Assembly (NCBI GenBank): GCA_012965625.1
Contig: DTSC01000034.1
Span: 1 to 18,548, forward strand
Source of the DNA: Flavobacteriales bacterium
Lineage (GTDB): Bacteria > Bacteroidota > Bacteroidia > NORP154
DNA: 18,548 bases
Reading direction: 5' to 3'
The notes under the pieces are model-generated. The model did not search any database. It worked only from the letters and a program-made list of their open reading frames with translations, and was not told the DNA's origin. The position numbers and the translations under genes were made by a program. Of this stretch, positions 7,446-13,584 are shown piece by piece (position 1 is the stretch's first letter; each line of letters starts with the position of its first letter).

Positions 7446-9146
7446 TCAGGAGGAAGAATTAAGCGTATTCTCTACTATTTCTAGTATCTCCTGCTCCTTT
7501 TTAATTGCTTCATGTTGCAGTTTCTTAGCCCTTTTTAGAATATCCTCAACATAATCTTTGTCAGTTAAATCTGAAGTATTGATCTTGACATTCAATAAAG
7601 CACCCAGTACAGCTGATCTAGCACATAACGCTGCAACTCCCGCATCAGAAATTGATGCAGGCAGTCCTTTTTCTGCCATTGCTTTCATCACTTCCATTGA
7701 ATTAAGGGCTGTTTCCATAACCTTATATGGTGTTTCTATGGCTCCTTTTGTTGCATTCTGAATAGCTTTTAGCCTTGCATCTTTTTCTTCATTTGTGCCT
7801 TTTGGAAGACCGTAAGCTTCCATGATCTTGTTGAAGGCTTGTGTATCTTCATCTACGAGTTTGAGCAGTGTGGTTTTATATGCTTGTCCTTTTTCTGCCC
7901 ATTCAGAATATTCTTCCCATTGGTCGTCCCATCCACGTTTGTGGGATGATAAATTGGCAACCATTGTACCTAGTGAAGCACCCAATACCCCTAAATAAGC
8001 TGCTATGGACCCCCCACCTGGTGCAGGAGATTCTGAGGCAGTTTCATTGGCAAAGGCACTTAGGTTCATATCAATTAATTTCCGGTCTCCTTCGTTATCG
8101 AGCATATATTCAATTATTTTCTCCTCAGGATTAAAAGGTGCTAGATCATCCAGTCCCAGTGATTTTACAGCGATTTTAATTTTCTCTGACTCCGATATGC
8201 CCAAAGATCTTTTTTGTTTTTTTAAAAAATAATCTCCTGCTTCAATAAGTGCTTTTAACGGAATGAGGCCAACCAACTCTGAGCCCGTCACCCTTATGCC
8301 TTTAGACTCAGCACTCTTGCACGTTTCATCAAAGGCTATATGTACAGGTGTGATACTGATATTAGTTAAGTTGTATGAGATTTGTGCAATGCCATATTCC
8401 TCAATATACCAACCCATTCCTTTTACAGCTTTGAGTTTGCCAGGAACTCTTAAGGGATTTCCATCATTGTCCTTAACTACTTTTCCAGTAATTGAGTCAC
8501 CCTCCTTCTTCACTCTTCCAGCTTCACGAATGTCAAAAGCAATGCTATTTGCCCTCCTTGTAGAAGTGGTATTTAGATTTACATTATATGCCACTAGGAA
8601 GTCGCGTACACCTACGGCTGTCGCCCCAGTTCTTTTAACATCTTCATTAAAGTCGGCAGGACCAAAATCAGGTTTCCACTTAGGATCAGAGAGCTTGGTC
8701 AATCCTTCATATTCTCCAGATCTGCAATAGGCTAAATTCTCTCTTTCTTTGGAAGTGGCTGCACGTTCATAAAAATATCCGGGAATGCTAAGCTCATCAC
8801 CTATTCTTTTGCCTAGCTTATGAGCATAAGGTACAATCTCTTCCATTGTAATCCCTGAGATGGGAATTAGTGGACAAACATCTGTGGCACCCATCCTGGG
8901 ATGTTCTCCACTATGGCAGCTCATATCAATTAACTCGGATGCCTTTTTGATTAATAAAAAGGCAGCGTCAATTACCTTTTCTGGTGCTCCTACAATTGTT
9001 ATTACAGTCCGATTGGTTGCCTTTCCAGGATCAACATCGAGAAGCTTAACCCCATCATAAGCATCAATAACATCGGTAATCTCCTTAATCTTATCAGGGT
9101 TTCGGCCTTCACTTATGTTTGGCACACATTCAATTAACTGGTTCAT
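7446..9146 (-). CDS. ftcD: bifunctional glutamate formimidoyltransferase / formimidotetrahydrofolate cyclodeaminase
   Basis: This enzyme moves the formimino group of N-formimino-glutamate, the end product of histidine breakdown, to tetrahydrofolate, and then deaminates the product to methenyl-tetrahydrofolate, releasing ammonia. The N-terminal transferase domain (about residues 1-300) begins with ECVPNISEGRN and has SGEHPRMGATDVCP at 79-92, which places His82 at the position known as catalytic in the mammalian enzyme. The C-terminal cyclodeaminase domain starts near residue 345 and contains the family block SESPAPGGGSIAAY (from residue 371). The length of 566 residues matches the fused animal-type enzyme. 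Several bacteria have the two activities on separate chains, so the fusion is worth noting. The gene lies 126 bases behind the repeat-protein gene and two genes after hutI, on the same strand. Confidence 0.95.
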   Translation of the reverse strand: MNQLIECVPNISEGRNPDKIKEITDVIDAYDGVKLLDVDPGKATNRTVITIVGAPEKVIDAAFLLIKKASELIDMSCHSGEHPRMGATDVCPLIPISGITMEEIVPYAHKLGKRIGDELSIPGYFYERAATSKERENLAYCRSGEYEGLTKLSDPKWKPDFGPADFNEDVKRTGATAVGVRDFLVAYNVNLNTTSTRRANSIAFDIREAGRVKKEGDSITGKVVKDNDGNPLRVPGKLKAVKGMGWYIEEYGIAQISYNLTNISITPVHIAFDETCKSAESKGIRVTGSELVGLIPLKALIEAGDYFLKKQKRSLGISESEKIKIAVKSLGLDDLAPFNPEEKIIEYMLDNEGDRKLIDMNLSAFANETASESPAPGGGSIAAYLGVLGASLGTMVANLSSHKRGWDDQWEEYSEWAEKGQAYKTTLLKLVDEDTQAFNKIMEAYGLPKGTNEEKDARLKAIQNATKGAIETPYKVMETALNSMEVMKAMAEKGLPASISDAGVAALCARSAVLGALLNVKINTSDLTDKDYVEDILKRAKKLQHEAIKKEQEILEIVENTLNSSS

Positions 9147-9177
9147 AATATTTGTTTTTTATTATCAAGGTATTTAA

Positions 9178-9261
9178 CCAAAGATTCATTAATCTTCTCC
9201 ATCAGCAGAGACAAAAATAATAATCAATAGGACAGAATTTAATAAAATGCAAAATCTTTGG
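9178..9261 (-). repeat. nested inverted repeats in the leader of ftcD
   Basis: CCAAAGATT at 9178-9186 is a perfect inverted copy of AATCTTTGG at 9253-9261. The inner part of the first arm can instead pair locally: AAGATT at 9181-9186 with AATCTT at 9191-9196 around a 4-base loop. The two pairings are mutually exclusive. Arms are short and AT-rich, so stability would be low. The long pairing only exists in transcripts that read through from hutI. Confidence 0.3.
9212..9219 (-). promoter_or_regulatory. candidate -7 promoter box for ftcD
   Basis: Read on the minus strand, TATTTTTG fits the Bacteroidota -7 consensus TAnnTTTG and would give ftcD a leader of about 60 bases. I find no TTTG at the proper distance upstream (the expected position holds no match), so this is a half-match only. 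ftcD could equally be read from hutI. Confidence 0.25.
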
Positions 9262-9272
9262 AGCTTCATAAA

Positions 9273-9623
9273 TTAGAATTTAAACATATATGATTTAGAC
9301 TTGTCTCTCCATCCTGCCTGAGACACATAGTCTACATAGTAAATTTTCAATTCAGCCTGTGAAGCATATTCGACAAAATAAACTTTATAGTCAGCTTGTG
9401 AAGCGTATTCTACTGAAAACCATTTTCCATCCGAATTTGATTGTGAGCTGTAATCCACATGAAATACTTTGAGGTCACATTGGGATTCATATTCAACCAC
9501 AAAAACTTTAAAATCAGCTTGCGAAGCATAATCAACCTTGAAAACCTTTTGGGCAAGCGAGAAATTATTTATAGTGCAAAGACCAATAATTGCTATAACA
9601 GGTAATAGTTTTTGCAAAATCAT
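9273..9623 (-). CDS. secreted six-repeat protein of the DUF6150 / septoil-knot type
   Basis: This is a 116-residue exported protein. A Sec signal peptide (hydrophobic about residues 6-23, likely cut after SLA at 24) is followed by six tandem 13-residue units (residues 26-105) of the form K-V-F/Y-x-V-D/E-Y-x-S-Q-A-D-L/F/Y; the third unit is two residues longer (SQSNSDG). The tail is WRDKSKSYMFKF. The repeat pattern and the W-x-x-KSK ending are what I remember of DUF6150, also called the septoil knot family, a small bacterial member of which has been shown to fold into a 7(1)-knotted chain; this assignment is from memory. The biochemical role of the family is unknown to me. The ATG overlaps the hutI stop by 4 bases (ATGA), which fixes the start and implies translational coupling. 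Confidence 0.75.
   Translation of the reverse strand: MILQKLLPVIAIIGLCTINNFSLAQKVFKVDYASQADFKVFVVEYESQCDLKVFHVDYSSQSNSDGKWFSVEYASQADYKVYFVEYASQAELKIYYVDYVSQAGWRDKSKSYMFKF
9309..9548 (-). repeat. 39-base coding repeats (six units) in the small secreted protein
   Basis: The six protein repeats correspond to DNA units of 39 bases (the third is 45) with recurrent segments that encode Y-A/E/S-S-Q. Copies have diverged at the base level, more than at the protein level, which fits an old duplication kept by selection on the fold rather than a recent expansion. Confidence 0.75.
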
Positions 9624-10870
9624 GTGTTTTGAATATTGCCCGAAATGATAACTGTTTCGATAAGGTTACTCCCAAATGAATATGGTATATACGAATAGGA
9701 AGGTATCTTTTTAGTAATGATAATATTTGCTTTTTTCCCTTTTCCGATTGATCCATGAGCTTCATTAAGCTCCATTGCTGCTGCACCATTGATGGTTACA
9801 GCATTAATTGCTTGTTCTGGAGTTAAGCCCATTTTTATACAAGCTAAGGATATTACAAAAGGGATATTTCCAGAAGGAGTAGAGCCGGGGTTATAGTCTG
9901 TAGCCAGGGCAACAGGAGCTCCCCTCTTGATCAATTCTTTTGCTGGAGCATAAGGGATTTTTAGAAAAAATGAACATGATGGCAATAATGTTGGAATTAT
10001 ATCAGATGAAACCACTGCCTTGAAATCTGCCTCTTCCATGACTTCCAAGTGGTCCACACTTATTGCCTTCTGCTTAATTGCTTCCTGTATACCACCTAAG
10101 GACGTAAACTGATTTACATGAACCTTTGGTTTTAAGCCTATCAAAGCTCCAGCTTCCAGTACCTGGCTCATTTCTTCAACTGTAAAGTAATTGGTCTCGC
10201 AGAAAACATCAATATAATCAGCAAGGTTCTCATCCTTTATTTGTGGCAACATCTCCTCAATGATTAGGTCTATATAGTCTTGGCGTTTGTCTTTATAGTT
10301 AGTTGGAATAGCGTGGGCTCCAAGAAACGTAGCCTTAATACTGAGAGGGCTCTCAGATTTTAATTTTTTGATAACACGCAATATTTTTAATTCTGAATCT
10401 ACGGATAATCCATAACCACTTTTAATTTCAACTGCTCCAGTGCCCTGTAGGGAGATCTCTTTCATCCGTGCCAAAGCTTGTTCAAACAACTCCTCTTCAC
10501 TTGTTCTGGATAATCTCTTTGCGGAATTAAGGATGCCACCACCCTTATTCGCAATTTCTTCATAGCTTAAGCCATTGATCCTATCCACAAATTCTGTTTC
10601 TCTACTTCCTGAGAAAACCAAATGCGTGTGAGAATCACACCAGCAAGGCAAAACCAGTTTGTCAGCAGCATCTATAACTTCTAAATTTGTCCAGTCATCC
10701 ACACCATTCCACTCATCCATGCTTCCAAAATCTTCAATAAGATCATCATTTATGGTGAGCCATGCATTATTAAGGGAAGGAAGAGATGACATTGCTGAAC
10801 CAGATAGTATTGTTCTTGAAGGCTCAGCAATCTGAACAATCTCTTTTATATTTTTTATTAATATTCTCAT
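9620..10870 (-). CDS. hutI: imidazolonepropionase
   Basis: HutI hydrolyses 4-imidazolone-5-propionate to N-formimino-L-glutamate, the third step of histidine degradation in the cytoplasm. The 416-residue length is normal. It is an amidohydrolase-fold enzyme with metal ligands in the expected places: DSHTH with His81 and His83, HVNQF with His251, and ATDYNPGS with Asp325. GAHAIP (about 184-189), the EIKSGYG segment (148-154) and DHLE (273-276) are also typical. It is the first gene of the minus-strand group. Its product is the substrate of the FtcD enzyme two genes downstream, so the two are a functional pair. hutH and hutU are not in the window. The start at 10870 lies 80 bases from the divergent aroC start. 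Confidence 0.96.
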   Translation of the reverse strand: MRILIKNIKEIVQIAEPSRTILSGSAMSSLPSLNNAWLTINDDLIEDFGSMDEWNGVDDWTNLEVIDAADKLVLPCWCDSHTHLVFSGSRETEFVDRINGLSYEEIANKGGGILNSAKRLSRTSEEELFEQALARMKEISLQGTGAVEIKSGYGLSVDSELKILRVIKKLKSESPLSIKATFLGAHAIPTNYKDKRQDYIDLIIEEMLPQIKDENLADYIDVFCETNYFTVEEMSQVLEAGALIGLKPKVHVNQFTSLGGIQEAIKQKAISVDHLEVMEEADFKAVVSSDIIPTLLPSCSFFLKIPYAPAKELIKRGAPVALATDYNPGSTPSGNIPFVISLACIKMGLTPEQAINAVTINGAAAMELNEAHGSIGKGKKANIIITKKIPSYSYIPYSFGSNLIETVIISGNIQNT

Positions 10871-10893
10871 TAATTCCCATGAATTCTTGCTTT

Positions 10894-10930
10894 TACGAAT
10901 GTACGATTATTTTGTATTCGTATATTCGTA
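10894..10930. promoter_or_regulatory. candidate operator/promoter region between hutI and aroC
   Basis: The 80-base divergent gap holds TACGAAT at 10894-10900 and its inverted copy ATTCGTA at 10916-10922, followed by a second copy in a tandem 8-base repeat (TATTCGTA at 10915-10922 and 10923-10930). Related TACGAT motifs occur at 10902 and 10944. Between the arms, TTATTTTG at 10907-10914 differs from the -7 consensus by one base and could serve aroC; on the minus strand TACATTCG (10903 to 10896) also differs by one base and could serve hutI. This layout fits a binding site for a dimeric regulator over two divergent promoters, but no regulator gene is nearby. Confidence 0.4.
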
Positions 10931-10950
10931 GACATTCTTATAATACGATA

Positions 10951-12030
10951 ATGGCAGGTAATACAATTGGCAAGCTTTTTTCCTTAACGACCTTTGGTGA
11001 ATCTCACGGCAAAGTAATTGGTGGCATTATTGATGGCTGTCCCAGTGGGCTGGAGGTAGATATGCATTTTGTTCAAAAGCAGATGGACAGGAGAAGACCA
11101 GGCCAATCCAGAATTGTAACTCAGCGAAAAGAATCAGATAAAGTTGAATTCTTATCGGGAATATTTGAGGGAAGGACAACTGGGGCACCAATAGGGTTTG
11201 TAATCCCAAATGAAGATCAAAAATCCAAGGATTATGACCATATTAAAGACCTCTTTCGTCCGAACCACGGAGATTTTACCTATCAGCAAAAATACGGTCA
11301 CAGGGATTATCGTGGAGGAGGAAGGTATTCTGCAAGAGAAACGGCCTGCAGGGTTGTTGCTGGTGCTGTTGCCAGCCAGATTCTGATTGCTGAAAAGATA
11401 AAGGTTTATGCCTATGTTTCTCAAGTTGGAGATATAAAGCTTGACAAATGTCATGATGATCTTGATCTCAAATCAATAGATGATAATATTCTTAGATGTC
11501 CTGATCAGGAGGTGGCCAAAAAAATGATTTCCAGGATAGAGGAGGTGAGAAAGGAAGGCGACACCATTGGCGGTATTGTAAGCGGAATAATTACAGGTGT
11601 ACCCATCGGTTTGGGTGAGCCTGTTTTTGATAAGCTTCACGCAGATCTTGGAAAAGCTATGCTGAGTATTAATGCGGTAAAGGGATTTGACTGTGGTTTT
11701 GCCTTTGAAGGATTAGGAATGAAAGGGTCAGAATTCAATGATACGTTTATCAATAAGGATGGAAAGATTACTACCAAAACCAATTATTCAGGGGGGATCC
11801 AGGCGGGTATATCAAATGGAAACGATATATACTTCCAGGTTGTTTTTAAGCCGGTATCTACTATTATGCAGAAACAGATGACTGTTAATACTGATGGGGA
11901 AGAGGTGGAAATAGAAGGACGGGGCCGTCACGATCCCTGTGTTTTACCTCGGGCAGTGCCTGTTGTGGATGCGATGGCTGCTATGGTTATGGTGGATCAC
12001 TTATTAAGAAGCAGAACAACTAAGCTCTAA
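10951..12030 (+). CDS. aroC: chorismate synthase
   Basis: AroC carries out the last step of the shikimate pathway: it removes phosphate from 5-enolpyruvylshikimate 3-phosphate to give chorismate, using reduced FMN. The start is the ATG at 10951 (MAGNTIGKLFSLTTFGESHG), because the family begins here. The same frame stays open back to 10786, inside hutI, but that extension has no family counterpart. Three signature blocks are visible: FGESHG with His19, GGGRYSARETACRV near residue 125, and GRHDPCVLPRAVPVVDAM close to the C-terminus. The length of 359 residues is standard. The stop codon overlaps the start of the next gene by one base (TAATG), which suggests coupled translation with the symporter. 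No other aromatic pathway gene is adjacent. Confidence 0.97.
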   Translation: MAGNTIGKLFSLTTFGESHGKVIGGIIDGCPSGLEVDMHFVQKQMDRRRPGQSRIVTQRKESDKVEFLSGIFEGRTTGAPIGFVIPNEDQKSKDYDHIKDLFRPNHGDFTYQQKYGHRDYRGGGRYSARETACRVVAGAVASQILIAEKIKVYAYVSQVGDIKLDKCHDDLDLKSIDDNILRCPDQEVAKKMISRIEEVRKEGDTIGGIVSGIITGVPIGLGEPVFDKLHADLGKAMLSINAVKGFDCGFAFEGLGMKGSEFNDTFINKDGKITTKTNYSGGIQAGISNGNDIYFQVVFKPVSTIMQKQMTVNTDGEEVEIEGRGRHDPCVLPRAVPVVDAMAAMVMVDHLLRSRTTKL

Positions 12031-13436
12031 TGAAAAAACTAGCACTTCACTGGCAGGTCATCATCGGCCTGATACTCGGAACCATCTACGCCTTCCTGGC
12101 TGTTAAATTCGGTTGGAACAAGTTTACCCTCGACTATATCAAGCCTTTTGGGGATATCTTCATAAACCTTCTGAAGATGATTGCGGTGCCCCTGGTGCTA
12201 TTCTCGGTAATCTCTGGAATTATCTCCCTTCAGGATGTCACCAAGCTGGGTAGAATGGGCCTTAAAACACTCGCAATTTATCTCATCACGACTCTTTTTG
12301 CCGTATCTCTTGGACTGGCCTTAGTAAATCTTCTAAAGCCTGGTCAACTTGTGGATGAGGATATGCGGATTGAAAATCGCATTGAGTATGAGCTTTGGAA
12401 AGATGCCAACCCCCAGGTTATGGACCTGGATGAAATATGCCTGTCTTGTGATGAAGCCAATGCCGAGATAGTAGAACGTGTGAAGGCCAAGTCTGGTGAG
12501 CCGGTCAATGCCTGGGTTCAGGACAAGATGGAGAAACGTGACAGACAAAAGGGCACCGGTCCCTTGCAACCCCTTGTAGATGTTGTACCCTCCAATATAT
12601 TCAAGGCCCTGGTGAATATGTCAATGCTTCAGGTCATCTTCTTTGCAATATTCTTTGGAATAGTCATGGTACTTATTCCCAAGGACAAAAGTGAACCTGT
12701 TGCGAAGCTGATTGATGGACTTAATGAGATTTTTATCAGAATGGTTTGGGTGGTAATGAAGGCTATGCCAGTATTTGTGTTCGCTCTTATGGCTGGGCAA
12801 ATAGTCAAAGCAGCTGGGTCTGACCCAAAGAAGTTTGTAGAAATTCTAGCCTTCCTTGGATGGTATTCTTTGGTTGTTGTGATAGGCTTGGGAATCATGA
12901 TATTCATTGTATATCCCTTGGTGGCACGAACCTTCGCAGGCTTGTCTTTCAAGAGGTTCTTATCTGGTATTCGCGATGCTCAAGTAACTGCATTCTCTAC
13001 CAGCTCCTCGGTCGCCACCCTTCCGGTAACCATGGATTGTATCGAAAACAAGATTGGTGTGTCAAAGCCCGTTACTAGTTTCGTATTGCCAATAGGTGCA
13101 ACAGTGAATATGGACGGTACCAGTCTTTATCAAGCTGTGGCAGTTGTGGCCATGGCTCAGTACCATATGATTGATCTCTCCATAGGACAGCAATTAGTAA
13201 TAGTACTTACAGCAACCCTGGCATCTATCGGAGCAGCTGCAATTCCTAGCGCCGGTCTGGTGCTGATGATAATCGTGTTGGAGTCAGTTGGTTTGAATCC
13301 GCTTTGGATTGCAATAATATTTCCTGTGGACCGTATATTGGATATGTGCAGGACGGTGGTCAATGTGACGGGAGATGCTACAGTGGCCAGCTTGGTCGCA
13401 AAATCAGAAGGGGAATTAAATGCCGAGCCTGAATAA
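12030..13436 (+). CDS. dicarboxylate/amino acid:cation symporter (DAACS family)
   Basis: This is a secondary transporter of the GltP/DctA/glutamate transporter family, which takes up dicarboxylates or acidic/neutral amino acids with H+ or Na+. The 468 residues show the family's core: the Ser-rich reentrant loop STSSSVATLP (323-332), NMDGT (360-364) in the seventh helix region, IPSAG (405-409) in the second reentrant loop, and DRILDMCRTVVNVTGDA (from 434), where the family's substrate and cation contacts lie. Residues about 105-185 form a long polar segment between the third and fourth helices, with Cys137 and Cys140 as a CxxC pair. The Asp-rich motif favours anionic substrates, but glutamate, aspartate or C4-dicarboxylates cannot be told apart. 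The one-base overlap with aroC suggests joint expression. Parts of this gene look richer in G and C than its neighbours. Confidence 0.93.
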   Translation: MKKLALHWQVIIGLILGTIYAFLAVKFGWNKFTLDYIKPFGDIFINLLKMIAVPLVLFSVISGIISLQDVTKLGRMGLKTLAIYLITTLFAVSLGLALVNLLKPGQLVDEDMRIENRIEYELWKDANPQVMDLDEICLSCDEANAEIVERVKAKSGEPVNAWVQDKMEKRDRQKGTGPLQPLVDVVPSNIFKALVNMSMLQVIFFAIFFGIVMVLIPKDKSEPVAKLIDGLNEIFIRMVWVVMKAMPVFVFALMAGQIVKAAGSDPKKFVEILAFLGWYSLVVVIGLGIMIFIVYPLVARTFAGLSFKRFLSGIRDAQVTAFSTSSSVATLPVTMDCIENKIGVSKPVTSFVLPIGATVNMDGTSLYQAVAVVAMAQYHMIDLSIGQQLVIVLTATLASIGAAAIPSAGLVLMIIVLESVGLNPLWIAIIFPVDRILDMCRTVVNVTGDATVASLVAKSEGELNAEPE

Positions 13437-13584
13437 TAAGGGTATGTTTTTGAGATCCTGCCGTTGCTGCGATCATGGATGGCTTGGAAAAGCGACCTTT
13501 AAATCCTGAAAAAACGGAATAAAATTTGTTACTTATTTATTTATATTTGTGTTCCTTATAACAATTTGGTAAAAACTCCCCATC
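13437..13584. other. intergenic gap before the AsmA-like gene
   Basis: This 148-base gap is the longest in the window. Apart from a -7-like box near its right end I see no gene, hairpin terminator or repeat. The left half (to about 13500) is less AT-rich than the right half. Confidence 0.6.
13542..13549 (+). promoter_or_regulatory. candidate -7 promoter box for the AsmA-like gene
   Basis: TATATTTG fits the Bacteroidota -7 consensus and ends 35 bases before the ATG at 13585. The nearest upstream TTTG (13525-13528) is only 13 bases away, too close for the usual 19-base spacing, so only half of the promoter is supported. Confidence 0.4.

Noticed and set aside
8263..8730. 155-codon open frame on the plus strand
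   Set aside because: It is antisense to ftcD, whose protein is clearly conserved; the plus-strand translation has no recognisable features.
9309..9548. Regular 39-base repeats that could suggest a CRISPR or tandem array
   Set aside because: There are no unique spacers between identical repeats; the units are diverged, in frame, and encode protein repeats.
10786..10950. Upstream in-frame extension of aroC by 55 codons into hutI
   Set aside because: The extension overlaps hutI on the other strand and has no chorismate synthase features; the family starts at MAGNTIGKLF, at the ATG at 10951.
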